DNA of 64,000 bases, from IMG/VR virus record IMGVR_UViG_3300035660_000001, positions 1 through 64,000 of that record, one strand, 5' to 3'. The notes under the pieces were generated by a model. That model was not told where the DNA came from. It saw only the letters and a list, made by a program, of their open reading frames with translations, and did not search any database. The position numbers and the translations under genes are program-made. Positions 37,872-46,327 of the stretch are shown here, piece by piece; positions within the stretch are counted from its first letter, which is position 1; each line of letters starts with the position of its first letter. The DNA comes from a virus.

Positions 37872-39518
37872 ATGGCCTTTGATTTCCTAAAAAAGTGGTG
37901 GTCGGCAGAGAAGGGTAAGCAGGTCCCGACCGCTCGGGAAAAGCTTATCAAGATGTGGGACTTCCTCTCTGCCCTTGCGATGGGCGGGTATGATCTCTCG
38001 ACCATTCTCAAGATGGAGGAGGATCTCGTAGGCCGCTACATGGACTACGAGGATATGAACGACTACCCAGACCTCTCCTCTGCTCTGGACATCTATGCCG
38101 ACGAAACCAGCCAACCGAACATAATTTCCGGCGAGACGGTCTGGGTGGAGTCTGACGACGAGAACCTCGCTGGCGAGCTGAACGACATGTTCTCCAAGAT
38201 TTACTTGGATGACCACATCTGGTCGATCGCCCGGGGCGTCTGCATGTATGGGAACGAATATCACGAACTGCTCCTCAAAGAAAACGAGGGGCTTTGCGGT
38301 TTGTCCTTCCTTGCACAGCCGACGATGCGGTGTGTGATCGACCTGCGGGGCGATGTGATCGGCTTCATCCAGAACATCCGGGGGCAGTTCTCCCCCATGA
38401 CGGAGAAGGAGTTCCGGGCCAAGGTCGAAGGCAAGCAGACGATGGGGGACGGGGAGATCGTCTTTGAGGACTGGCAAGCCGTCCACTTCAAGCTCGGGGC
38501 CCGCCAACGCTGGGACGTCTACGGACGTGGCGTTCTGGATCCTGCCCGATGGATATGGAGGCGGCTGGTGCTGATGGAGGACGCCGCTCTTATCTACCGT
38601 CTTACCCGGGCGCCCGCCCGGTTCGCATTCTACATCGATGTCGGGAAGCGGTCCCCCGCCGAGGCCGAGAACTACATTCAACGCCAGATCGCCCAGTTCA
38701 GGAAGAAGAAGTTCGTGAACCCCAATACCGGGAAGCTCGACACTCGCTATAACCCTCTTGCCTCGGACGAGGACTTCTTCGTGGCTACCCGGGACGGGAA
38801 GAAGGCCACGGAGATCGAGTCCATCGGCGGCCTCGAGTGGAACAACATAGAGGATATCGAGTACTTCAAGGATAAGCTCTATGCCGCCATCAAGATACCT
38901 AAGTCGTACCTTGGCTTCGAGGAAGATGTGTCGGCGAAGAACATCCTGGCCTCGGAGGACGTCCGGTTTGCCCGCACGATCCTGCGGATCCAGCGATCGC
39001 TCCGGGAGGGCTTCAACCACATGTGCAAGATCCACCTGGCCGCCCGGGGGATCGATCCGGACAAGACCGCCGAGTTCGATTCCTACATGTCCGTCCCGTC
39101 GCTCGTGTTCGAGAAGAACTACATGGACGTGCTCTCCGTGCGGGCGAACGTCGCCTCGCAGATGAGGGAGTATGTCTCGATGGAGTGGATTCTCAAGAAC
39201 ATATTCCACTTCAGCGACGAGGAGATCAGGGACTACGCTGTGGCCAAAGGCGGAGCCACCGGCGAGATTCCCCCGGAGGAGTGGAAGAGCAAGACTCCCC
39301 CGCAGACGGAGGTCGACTTCCAGAAGCAGTCCGAGCGCATTCTCGGGGTTCACGGGACGAACCGTCAAAACCTCATGCTCGAGACCAAGATGCGCCGGGC
39401 GTTACTCGAAAACAAGGAGCTACAGCAGACCGTCAAGGTATTGAAGCCTCTCATGCTTGAGATCAGGGAAACCGTGAGGGGTTATGGTAAATACATGGCG
39501 AAGGGCGGTCGCAGATGA
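37872..39518 (+). CDS. Portal protein (gp20-like)
   Basis: At 548 residues this is close to T4 gp20. Typical portal features are the N-terminal YEDMNDYPDLSSALDIYADE (the D-Y-P-x-hydrophobic-x-ALDIYADE motif of gp20-type portals), an acidic clip region, GMYGNEYHELLL-like central strands and the YLGFEEDVSAKNILASEDVRF helix. Twelve copies would form the packaging and connector ring, docking the large terminase. The neighbours (protease, capsid) fit the T4-type order. Confidence 0.93.
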   Translation: MAFDFLKKWWSAEKGKQVPTAREKLIKMWDFLSALAMGGYDLSTILKMEEDLVGRYMDYEDMNDYPDLSSALDIYADETSQPNIISGETVWVESDDENLAGELNDMFSKIYLDDHIWSIARGVCMYGNEYHELLLKENEGLCGLSFLAQPTMRCVIDLRGDVIGFIQNIRGQFSPMTEKEFRAKVEGKQTMGDGEIVFEDWQAVHFKLGARQRWDVYGRGVLDPARWIWRRLVLMEDAALIYRLTRAPARFAFYIDVGKRSPAEAENYIQRQIAQFRKKKFVNPNTGKLDTRYNPLASDEDFFVATRDGKKATEIESIGGLEWNNIEDIEYFKDKLYAAIKIPKSYLGFEEDVSAKNILASEDVRFARTILRIQRSLREGFNHMCKIHLAARGIDPDKTAEFDSYMSVPSLVFEKNYMDVLSVRANVASQMREYVSMEWILKNIFHFSDEEIRDYAVAKGGATGEIPPEEWKSKTPPQTEVDFQKQSERILGVHGTNRQNLMLETKMRRALLENKELQQTVKVLKPLMLEIRETVRGYGKYMAKGGRR

Positions 39519-39547
39519 CGTTCCGGTAAACATTTTCCCGAGCCCTC

Positions 39548-39578
39548 TTGATTTCGGTAAGTGGTTTTGTGGTAAGAT
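39548..39578 (+). promoter_or_regulatory. Probable promoter after the portal gene
   Basis: TTGATT (39548-39553), 19 bases, then TAAGAT (39573-39578). The upstream block CCCTCTTGATTTCGGTAA matches the SSB promoter block CCCTCTTGAAATCAGTAA closely, in a non-coding gap of 166 bases. This pair-wise conservation is the main support, since the spacer is longer than ideal. Confidence 0.5.
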
Positions 39579-39620
39579 AGTTAAGTAACTCGATTCACCA
39601 ACCGTCGATTCTAGCGCGAA

Positions 39621-39656
39621 AGTCCATGATGGATTATTATCCTGGGCTGTCTTTTT
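39621..39656 (+). terminator. Terminator-like hairpin in the leader (attenuator candidate)
   Basis: AGTCCA...TGGGCT with inner GGA...TCC (39621-39648) is followed by GTCTTTTTG. It lies downstream of the probable promoter at 39548 and upstream of the gene at 39685, so it could either terminate read-through from the portal operon or attenuate the new transcript. The stem is not GC-rich, so efficiency is uncertain. Confidence 0.5.
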
Positions 39657-39684
39657 GTGAGAAAAACGGAGGTCGGAGTCATCG

Positions 39685-40551
39685 ATGAAAATTTTACGGT
39701 TCACAGGTTCGGCGAACGAGTATCAGTCTGCTCTCATGGCTAGCATCGGGGGGTCGATCGAAGAGTTCATCGAGAACGTCGGTCTGGCCGTCGAGCGGGC
39801 GGGGTATCAGGATCCCGCCCTGGTGGCTACGACCACGAAGGACGTGATCTTCTCGAGCGGCGATCTGTGCTACAAGGCGGTGCTCCTGTGGAATGACTCC
39901 GGCAGACCAACGCTCGGGGATGTGAAGCCGCTCTCGGAGGAAACGAAGAAACTCGGGGAGGAAGTGAAGCTCGTGAAGGACAACGTCGAGGTGGTTACCC
40001 GGATCATGAGCTCGATCAAGTCGAGCGCCCCCTGGACGCAGTATTATCAGACCAACGAGAGTCGGATTCGCGACTATCTCCGGGACGACCTTCTGGACCT
40101 CGACAGCAATCGCCTGCGTCCGAAGTATCAGGCGATCTGCGATGAGGGGATCCCGGAGGTCTATGCTTCCTGGTGGGGCAAGCAGATCCGGGGCAGTCTG
40201 AGCTCTGCAGTGAAGCGGCTGAAGGACCTCTACGACGGGGTGGCCGGGCTGACGGCGGAGTTCGAGGAGAACTACTCGATCAAGCCGTTCATGAGCGTGG
40301 AGCGGGACACGGTGATTCAAGCGGTGACGAAGTTTGGGCATGACTATCTGAATAACGTAGAGGAGGTGATCGAAAGCTTCGACGAGTTGGGCTTGGATGA
40401 TGAAGGGGACAATCAACAGGTCTCCTCAAAGGCGATTGGCAAACTTCACGATGAGTTTGTTAATTGGCTCTACTCCGCAGAGGTAGTAGGGCGTTTGATC
40501 AGTAAGTTAGTTAAGAAACCGATATCCGTCGACATCAGGTTTCTGCGGTAA
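39685..40551 (+). CDS. Unknown head-module protein
   Basis: A 288-residue acidic, helical protein between portal and protease genes, preceded by AACGGAGG. Coiled-coil-like segments include LSEETKKLGEEVKLVKDNVE and the C-terminal FVNWLYSAEVVGRLISKLVK. No cysteine or nucleotide motifs. T4 encodes prohead core proteins (gp67, gp68) in the equivalent place, though no similarity is evident. A structural or core role is the best guess. Confidence 0.65.
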   Translation: MKILRFTGSANEYQSALMASIGGSIEEFIENVGLAVERAGYQDPALVATTTKDVIFSSGDLCYKAVLLWNDSGRPTLGDVKPLSEETKKLGEEVKLVKDNVEVVTRIMSSIKSSAPWTQYYQTNESRIRDYLRDDLLDLDSNRLRPKYQAICDEGIPEVYASWWGKQIRGSLSSAVKRLKDLYDGVAGLTAEFEENYSIKPFMSVERDTVIQAVTKFGHDYLNNVEEVIESFDELGLDDEGDNQQVSSKAIGKLHDEFVNWLYSAEVVGRLISKLVKKPISVDIRFLR

Positions 40552-40578
40552 CCGTTTAACACGATAGGAGGACAAGCA

Positions 40579-41301
40579 ATGCCTTACAAGACGGGAAGAC
40601 TCTCCACGCTCGAGGAGGACTTGAAAGTTCTCGGGCTGGGTAAACTGCTGGTCGCAGAGGACCGGCAGGAAGAGCCCGGCATCGATCCGCCGAAGCCGGG
40701 GGAAGAGCACGACGATCCCCCGAAAGGGCGGACGGAGATCGAGCAGAGCCCGGCGCTGAATAACGCCGCCGAGCGGAAGGCCTGGCTGGCCAGCGACTTC
40801 GGTCGTGCGGCCTGTGCCCGGGCGGCCAAGCGGCTGGAGCTGGGGTCCAGCGAACAGCGCGAGACGATGTGGCGTCTCGAGGCGGCAAGGGTGCGCCTCG
40901 GTCGTCGCCTCGAAGGCGCGTCCGTGAAGGACAAGCCCGAAGACGTCATCGTCAACGTCAAGAAGATGATCGGCGTCCTGTCCAGCAAGTTCCGCATCCT
41001 GTCGGAGGAGGGGGTCATCGACAAGAAGGACGCGACGATGGCCACCGACGATCTCGACACGGCGGACAAGGAACTCACCAAGCAGGCGGCCGCTCAGAAG
41101 CCCGAGGAAGAGGAGATCAAGTCCTCGACCCAGGACGTGCTGGCCGTGATGGATCGGTTCCTGCAGGTGGCCCAGGAGGTCGACCAAGCGCTCGGCCCGG
41201 GGCCCCAGGCGGGGACCAGCAAGAAGCTCCACGACACCGACGATCCGGACAACCCGACCCTGGTCGACAAGAAGCCCAATCCGGAAGACATCCCGGTCTA
41301 A
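40579..41301 (+). CDS. Unknown charged head-module protein, possible core/scaffold
   Basis: The 240-residue protein is extremely hydrophilic, with acid/proline-rich ends (EEPGIDPPKPGEEHDDPP; DDPDNPTLVDKKPNPEDIPV) and helical charged centre sections (ERKAWLASDFGRAACARAAK). Its first 20 residues include LSTLEEDLKVLGLGKLL, helical and loosely like the helix shared by the small head proteins. AGGAGGACA is upstream. Composition and placement directly before the protease suggest a prohead core component. Confidence 0.62.
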   Translation: MPYKTGRLSTLEEDLKVLGLGKLLVAEDRQEEPGIDPPKPGEEHDDPPKGRTEIEQSPALNNAAERKAWLASDFGRAACARAAKRLELGSSEQRETMWRLEAARVRLGRRLEGASVKDKPEDVIVNVKKMIGVLSSKFRILSEEGVIDKKDATMATDDLDTADKELTKQAAAQKPEEEEIKSSTQDVLAVMDRFLQVAQEVDQALGPGPQAGTSKKLHDTDDPDNPTLVDKKPNPEDIPV

Positions 41302-41336
41302 GCCGGGAGTAACCCGGTCTTAGGGAGAGGCTCGAC

Positions 41337-42860
41337 ATGGAGAAGTTACTCTTAACCACAGTCTACGACGCCCCAGGCTTGCAGTTAGTTGAGCAGGATG
41401 CGCCTGGCGGTGGGGCTCGCAAGGTGATCATGCGAGGGGAGTTCGCTTTGGCGGACAATCCAAACAAGAACAACCGAGTGTACCCCCATGCGCTCTGGGA
41501 GCGTGAGATCTCGAGACTAAGACCGTTGATGAAAGATCGGAAGCTCTTCGGATGCCTGGACCACCCCGCCGATGGCCGGACCCGCCTGAACGAGGTCTCG
41601 CACATCATTACGGACCTCCGCTGTGACGGCGGCAAGGTCATCGGAGAGGCCGAAGTCCTGGATACCGAGCGAGGGAACAACCTCCGGAGCATCCTTAAGT
41701 CGGGTGCGAAGGTGGGGATCTCGAGCCGTGGATTCGGGTCGTTGGCCCAAGAGGGTGACACATTTAACGTGAACGACGATTTCAGGCTCCTGACATTCGA
41801 TGCAGTATCCGAGCCCGCTGATTCTACCTGGCCAGAAGAGATCATCTTTAACGAGGAGATGTTGATGGGAAATGACGAACTTCGGAAAAAGCTGGTCGAG
41901 GAGATTACGGGCAAGATGAAAGAGATGCTCCACGAGGAAGTCGCGGCAAGCGTTAAGCTTAATCAAGTCGCACCTCTTGGCGATCCGGTCGTGTCGGAAG
42001 CGGAGAAGGACAAGGCCGTTGCTTCGTTGAAGGCAGAGATCGAACGGGTCACCAAGCTCGCTAACACCTACCGCTCCGAGTACAAGAACCTGGGCTTCAA
42101 GCTCTTCCTGAATCAGCAATATGGCCGGAGTCCGAAGGCTGGGGCTCTCATGGCCGCCCTGGGTGACCTGGGGAGATTCTCGGATATCAACGAGCTGACC
42201 AAGACCGCCCAGCAGGTCGCCGAAGCGATGGGGATCGAGAAGACGGACGAGGTGGACGAGAAGGACAAGACGGATGCCGCCGAGACCAAGAAAAAGCTGG
42301 AGGTCGAGCTCACGGGCAAGAACGCCGAGTTAGAGCAGGCCAAAGGCGTGATCGCCAAGGCCCAAGAACAGCTCGAGGTCATCAAGCGGGGTGTGGGGGA
42401 GGCCGACGAGAAGGAAGCCGAACTTACGTCCGAGGTGTCCCGGCTGACGAGGGAACTGAAGGTCGCTCGTGGGGATGTGGAAATTCTCAGGAACCAGGTG
42501 GCCGTCGAGAAGGAGAGTGCCACGTCTGCGCTGGGACGTGCCAAGAAGGCGCAGTTAATGTTGGAAGCTGAGAAGCAGATCTCTCATCGGTCTGACGTAA
42601 TCAACCTTCGAAACAAGCTGGGGATGCTCGTCGAGTCTGGCGACGTCTCCACGAACGTGCAGTTGCGGGAGTGGGTCAACCGTTCCCCGGACACCCCCGG
42701 ACCCCTTCTCTCGAGGGTCCAGCAAGGCATGCGGAGAGGGGTCACGTTGCTGAACGAGGACGTCGTTCTCGAGACTCGCGGTACGGGTCGAGGGACGGCG
42801 ATCGAACAGCTTACGGGGATGTCGATGGAGAGGCTCGCCCAGTTATCGGGCGAAGATTAG
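41337..42860 (+). CDS. Prohead protease (S80/gp21-like) fused to a scaffold domain
   Basis: Residues ~25-185 match the T4 gp21 protease group: MRGEFALADNPNKNNRVYP, FGCLDHPADG (catalytic-type His), ITDLRCDGGKVIGEAEVLDT, and AKVGISSRGFGSL (catalytic-type Ser in SSRG). T4 gp21 is about 210 residues; here the chain continues to 507 with long coiled coils (residues ~300-420, KKKLEVELTGKNAELEQAKG), as in a scaffold protein. The prohead core and its protease thus seem to be one polypeptide. MCP follows immediately. Confidence 0.88.
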   Translation: MEKLLLTTVYDAPGLQLVEQDAPGGGARKVIMRGEFALADNPNKNNRVYPHALWEREISRLRPLMKDRKLFGCLDHPADGRTRLNEVSHIITDLRCDGGKVIGEAEVLDTERGNNLRSILKSGAKVGISSRGFGSLAQEGDTFNVNDDFRLLTFDAVSEPADSTWPEEIIFNEEMLMGNDELRKKLVEEITGKMKEMLHEEVAASVKLNQVAPLGDPVVSEAEKDKAVASLKAEIERVTKLANTYRSEYKNLGFKLFLNQQYGRSPKAGALMAALGDLGRFSDINELTKTAQQVAEAMGIEKTDEVDEKDKTDAAETKKKLEVELTGKNAELEQAKGVIAKAQEQLEVIKRGVGEADEKEAELTSEVSRLTRELKVARGDVEILRNQVAVEKESATSALGRAKKAQLMLEAEKQISHRSDVINLRNKLGMLVESGDVSTNVQLREWVNRSPDTPGPLLSRVQQGMRRGVTLLNEDVVLETRGTGRGTAIEQLTGMSMERLAQLSGED

Positions 42861-42916
42861 GTCGGCTATCTCGGATAGCTGATTGTCTTTACACTAAGCA
42901 CATAAGGAGTTAGAGC

Positions 42917-44362
42917 ATGGAACAGTTTCTGACAGCCTGGAAGACTCCCGAGGCCCAGGCCCTGATGAGCAAGTGGAACCGTCTCACGAAGTCGATCGTG
43001 GAGCCGTACCGGAAGTTCTGCGTTTCCCGGCTCCTCGAGAACGAGATGGACCACCTGATCTATCTGGCCAGCGCCGGGAGCACGACAACCGGAGATGCGG
43101 GCTACTACACCAAGCACGTGTTCCCGGTGGTTCGGAGGGTCTGGCCGTTCCTGATCTCCAACGAGATCGTTTCGGTCCAGCCTATGAACGCCCCTGTGGG
43201 TGCCGTGTCCTACTTCAAGGTCAAGTATGGGACCGAGAAGGGACAGACCACGAAGGGCACGGAGATGATCGCGAACTTCGACATGTATTACTCGTCGGAG
43301 ACCGTGAGCGGAGAGGCAGTCGGAGCGTCGACCGCAGGGTCGGGGGCCGACAAGCTTTTCACCGGATCGCTGAACTTCTCCCCCGTGAAGAAGGCGACGG
43401 ATGCCGGGGCCGCCGCTCCGATCATCACCGTCGTGACCAACGAGACGTCCCCCCGGACGATCAAGTATACCGACCCGAACGGGTCGGGTACGCTGATCGG
43501 TGACACCGCCGGGGCATCGGGGTCGATCAATTACACCAACGGCTACCTCTTCGTGACGATCCCGACCCTGGAATCGCTGAAGGTGGGCGTGGTGACCGCG
43601 ACCTACGAATACAACAGCGAGCTCAACACGGCTGTCCCGGAAGTGGACGTGGCCGTGGAGATCGCCGAGGTTCGTGCGCGGAGCCGCAAGCTCAAGGCCG
43701 TCTGGTCGACCGAGTCCGCAGAAGACCTGCGGGCGTTGCACGGCATCGATGTGGAGTCGGAGCTCGTGGCCGGGGTTTCCAGCCAGATCGGCTTGGAAGT
43801 CGACCGCGAGATCATCAACGACATCTACACCCACGTCGATGCGGTCGTGAAGTATGCCTGGGATCGCACCGTGCCGTCCGGCATCTCCGACATCGACCAC
43901 ATCCGTTCGATCCTAACCGTCCTCTCGACGGCGTCGAATGCGGTCCACAAGCGGACGCTCCGTTCGCCCGCGAACTGGATCGTGACCTCGCCCGACGTGG
44001 CGGCTCTGTTCGATCAGTTCGCGACGCACCAGCTGTTCCGGCCAGCGGTGGGTTCCGTTCCCGAGACCGGGGTGCCCGTGACCCCGCCTCGGAGACCCGG
44101 GATCTACTTCGCCGGGACTCTGCAGTCCAAGTGGGCGGTCTACGTCGACCCCTACTTCACCTCGACGAAGATCCTGATGGGCCTGAAGGGGGATTACTGG
44201 ATGGATGCGGGCTACGTTTACGCCCCGTATATCCCGATCCAGATGACCCCGACGTTCATGGACCCGTCGGACTTCGGGTTGAAGAAGGGCCTGCGTACCC
44301 GGTACGCCACGAAGCTGATCTACACCGAGTACTACGCCCTGGTGACCGTCCTCAACCTGTAA
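42917..44362 (+). CDS. Major capsid protein (gp23-like)
   Basis: The 481-residue length is close to T4 gp23. N-terminal helices (PYRKFCVSRLLENEMDHLIY) are followed by YYTKHVFPVVRRVWPFLISN and IVSVQPMNAPVGAVSYFKVKYG, the conserved VQPMxxPxGxxxxLKxxYG stretch of gp23-type capsids. Late motifs such as WIVTSPDVAALFD and GIYFAGTL also fit. AAGGAGTTAGAGC is a strong ribosome site. The capsid lattice subunit is presumably cleaved by the adjacent protease. Confidence 0.94.
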   Translation: MEQFLTAWKTPEAQALMSKWNRLTKSIVEPYRKFCVSRLLENEMDHLIYLASAGSTTTGDAGYYTKHVFPVVRRVWPFLISNEIVSVQPMNAPVGAVSYFKVKYGTEKGQTTKGTEMIANFDMYYSSETVSGEAVGASTAGSGADKLFTGSLNFSPVKKATDAGAAAPIITVVTNETSPRTIKYTDPNGSGTLIGDTAGASGSINYTNGYLFVTIPTLESLKVGVVTATYEYNSELNTAVPEVDVAVEIAEVRARSRKLKAVWSTESAEDLRALHGIDVESELVAGVSSQIGLEVDREIINDIYTHVDAVVKYAWDRTVPSGISDIDHIRSILTVLSTASNAVHKRTLRSPANWIVTSPDVAALFDQFATHQLFRPAVGSVPETGVPVTPPRRPGIYFAGTLQSKWAVYVDPYFTSTKILMGLKGDYWMDAGYVYAPYIPIQMTPTFMDPSDFGLKKGLRTRYATKLIYTEYYALVTVLNL

Positions 44363-44395
44363 TCACGAGGGACTAGAGAGAACTCTAAAAGGAAC

Positions 44396-44453
44396 CTGGC
44401 GGGGCCGTCCAAAGCTCTGCGATAAGAAGGGGCCTGTAACACGGCCCCGCCAG
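44396..44453 (+). terminator. Long inverted repeat after the capsid gene
   Basis: CTGGCGGGGCCGT (44396-44408) and ACGGCCCCGCCAG (44441-44453) are perfect 13-base complements around a 32-base loop. This GC-rich hairpin follows the capsid gene by 34 bases. It has no U-tract, so it may be a rho-dependent or processing/stabiliser element rather than a standard terminator. The remaining ~80 bases to the next gene show nothing else apart from TAGGAGG. Confidence 0.65.
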
Positions 44454-44533
44454 TCTAAGAAAATCATCATCATGCTTCCCCAGAGACCTGCCGAAAACAG
44501 GGCTTGGGGATTCTTGTCTTTATAGGAGGGCTC

Positions 44534-44941
44534 ATGAGTAAGGTTCTGATGAATGCGATATCGGAACTCGAGGGTTTTCTGAACGCCAGACCGCCCGTGA
44601 CGTCCCAGCGGGGATCGGGATTCGATCAGGAAATGTCGGATCTCGTCGCGAAGCTCGCCACAGAGATGGCGATCAAAATAGAAGCCGAGAAGGGCGACTT
44701 CTATACGATGCTTATGGAGGCGATCGGGGAGCGGTGGGAAGGAGCCATGAAGAAGGCCGGGCTCAGAGACGATGTCGATATCCTGGCGATCACGGAGAAC
44801 ATAGTCGATTGGCAGGCCGAGCATACTCAGGGAGGCATGGAGGCCGCGCTCTATGGTGTCCTCGACCGGCTCATCTCGGCTTGCAAGGCTACCGCACAGA
44901 ATCCCGTCTCGATGGCGAAGCGGGCGGGCGTCACTTTATAA
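44534..44941 (+). CDS. Head-region protein with shared N-terminal helix
   Basis: TAGGAGGG precedes ATG 44534. The 135-residue protein opens MSKVLMNAISELEGFLNARP, a variant of the shared helix (hydrophobic at 4-5, 8, 12, 16, ending AR). The rest is helical and acidic, ending in a short basic tail (KRAGVTL). First of the uninterrupted series of small genes behind the capsid gene. Candidate internal head protein. Confidence 0.65.
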   Translation: MSKVLMNAISELEGFLNARPPVTSQRGSGFDQEMSDLVAKLATEMAIKIEAEKGDFYTMLMEAIGERWEGAMKKAGLRDDVDILAITENIVDWQAEHTQGGMEAALYGVLDRLISACKATAQNPVSMAKRAGVTL

Positions 44942-44950
44942 GGAGGCTCT

Positions 44951-45379
44951 ATGGACTATCTTTTGAACGTCATTAACTCCTGCCTCGTATCCCTGTCCGG
45001 AGAACCCAAGAGGGTCCGTCTCTCGAGTGCCACAAGCCTCAAGGACGTCTACGGGATGGGGCGGGGCGATCTCAAGCGGACGAAGGAGGTCTACGAGTGG
45101 CGCGACTCGACGTGGTATTCCATCGATGAAGCCGCTCGGCGTTTTGAACAAGCTGGGATCACAGAATACAACGAGTTCACCCCGAACAGCATCCGAGCCC
45201 TGAAGCGGATCGACCCACAGCTCGAGGTCCAGCTTGCCCGGGAGGGATCGCCGTGCGTTTACGTCAGGAAAGATGGGGCAGACCTCGAAGCGATTTCCGA
45301 GATGATCGAGGACTCCAAGAAGGTCGGGGCCGACGAGGTTCACGTTCGGAACAACGAGATCCGCCTCTGGTGGGACTGA
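44951..45379 (+). CDS. Head-region protein with shared N-terminal helix
   Basis: A 142-residue protein opening MDYLLNVINSCLVSLSGEP, the shared helix ending SGE instead of SAR. The body has a predicted helix-strand fold (WYSIDEAARRFEQAG ... EVHVRNNEIRLWWD). AAGGAGGC upstream. The ATG of the next gene lies one base after its stop. No function recognised beyond the common N-terminus. Confidence 0.65.
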   Translation: MDYLLNVINSCLVSLSGEPKRVRLSSATSLKDVYGMGRGDLKRTKEVYEWRDSTWYSIDEAARRFEQAGITEYNEFTPNSIRALKRIDPQLEVQLAREGSPCVYVRKDGADLEAISEMIEDSKKVGADEVHVRNNEIRLWWD

Positions 45380-45380
45380 C

Positions 45381-45743
45381 ATGAAGAACCTTCTCGAGTC
45401 TCTGCGGAGCCTTGCGAGATCCCTTACGTCGGGGAAGCAGATTCTAACTTCCGGCCTCGAGAAGCACCTTACGGAGATTCTCGATGACGCCGGAATCGAA
45501 CGGAGCAGGTACGACTTCGATTGGTCGGATATCCCTGGGATAACGGTTTCCACCCCGAAGGATGCCGACGCCCTCATGAAGGTTATCGATGCCTCCAGGG
45601 AGATCGGGCCGACGAGGTGGAACCGGAGGAAAAAGAAAATTGAGCTGGGAACCCATGAGTCGCTCTTTAAGTCGACGACGGATGCCAAGACGATGACCTT
45701 CGACGAGTACGTGAAGAAGTTCAAGAACTTCGAGGTCGACTAA
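45381..45743 (+). CDS. Head-region protein with shared N-terminal helix
   Basis: A 120-residue protein opening MKNLLESLRSLARSLTSGK, one of the clearest copies of the shared helix. The C-terminal part is lysine-rich (TRWNRRKKKIELG ... YVKKFKN). Both this protein and the one upstream have a KVIDASREIGP / MIEDSKKVGAD helix followed by a strand (KKIELG / EIRLWW), so their second halves may be related. Candidate internal head protein. Confidence 0.65.
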   Translation: MKNLLESLRSLARSLTSGKQILTSGLEKHLTEILDDAGIERSRYDFDWSDIPGITVSTPKDADALMKVIDASREIGPTRWNRRKKKIELGTHESLFKSTTDAKTMTFDEYVKKFKNFEVD

Positions 45744-46010
45744 GTGGACCTGCTTCTGTCCTCCGTTGATCGCCTGGGAAGGCTTCTAATCAACCAGGAG
45801 ATATCGCAGGCGATCGCCCAGCAGGTGCTTGAGGATATCGCCCCGGACTTCGACGTCGATCCGGAGCAGTTCCGGATGGGGCTTGCGGACGAGCTTGAAC
45901 ACTACGACGTCACCGGCGGGGATCTCGTGACCACGGGGCAGATCGCCCTGGCGCACCTCAAGGAGCATCCCGACTACTACACCAGGCTCAAGCAAGCGGG
46001 ACTGGATTGA
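45744..46010 (+). CDS. Head-region protein with shared N-terminal helix
   Basis: GTG start immediately after the preceding TAA. The 88-residue acidic helical protein opens MDLLLSSVDRLGRLLINQ. A helical body follows (AIAQQVLEDIAPDFDVDPEQ), then GDLVTTGQIALAHLKEHP. The stop overlaps the next start (TTGA). Confidence 0.62.
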   Translation: MDLLLSSVDRLGRLLINQEISQAIAQQVLEDIAPDFDVDPEQFRMGLADELEHYDVTGGDLVTTGQIALAHLKEHPDYYTRLKQAGLD

Positions 46011-46327
46011 ATTGTCTCCTCGTATGCACACGGAGGGTCTGTTCAGCGGTCGATCTGGCTCCGGCGAAGGCAGTCAAGGCCGTGGCCTTCGAGATAGACG
46101 GTCGGGTCTACGAGGGAAGGCCGGGAGAGACACACGCCCGGCTGTTAGCCCGGCTTCCCGCCAGCGTGGTGGATCGGTACTACGATCTGATGGAGGATCC
46201 CGATGAGGCGGGTTTCGTCGACGGGTTCGTCATGAAGAACGGGGAGTTCCTTACCCGAGGGGACGTGATGGTGAGAACGGGCAAGCCTGGGGAGTCAACC
46301 GCTCTCGGAGTGTCTCCCCGGCGATGA
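46007..46327 (+). CDS. Head-region protein, degenerate shared N-terminus
   Basis: TTG start overlapping the upstream stop; 106 residues. The opening MNCLLVCTRRVCSAVDLA fits the shared pattern loosely. The body is beta-rich (VAFEIDGRVYEGRPGETHA ... GEFLTRGDVMVRTG). No strong ribosome site except the coupling overlap, so the start is less sure. ATG of the next gene overlaps its end. Confidence 0.55.
   Translation: MNCLLVCTRRVCSAVDLAPAKAVKAVAFEIDGRVYEGRPGETHARLLARLPASVVDRYYDLMEDPDEAGFVDGFVMKNGEFLTRGDVMVRTGKPGESTALGVSPRR

Noticed and set aside
37887-39368. A 493-codon open frame on the minus strand
   Set aside because: Mirror of the portal gene, whose motifs and start are convincing. The antisense product is low in recognisable motifs and rich in the residues expected from reverse-strand GC codons.
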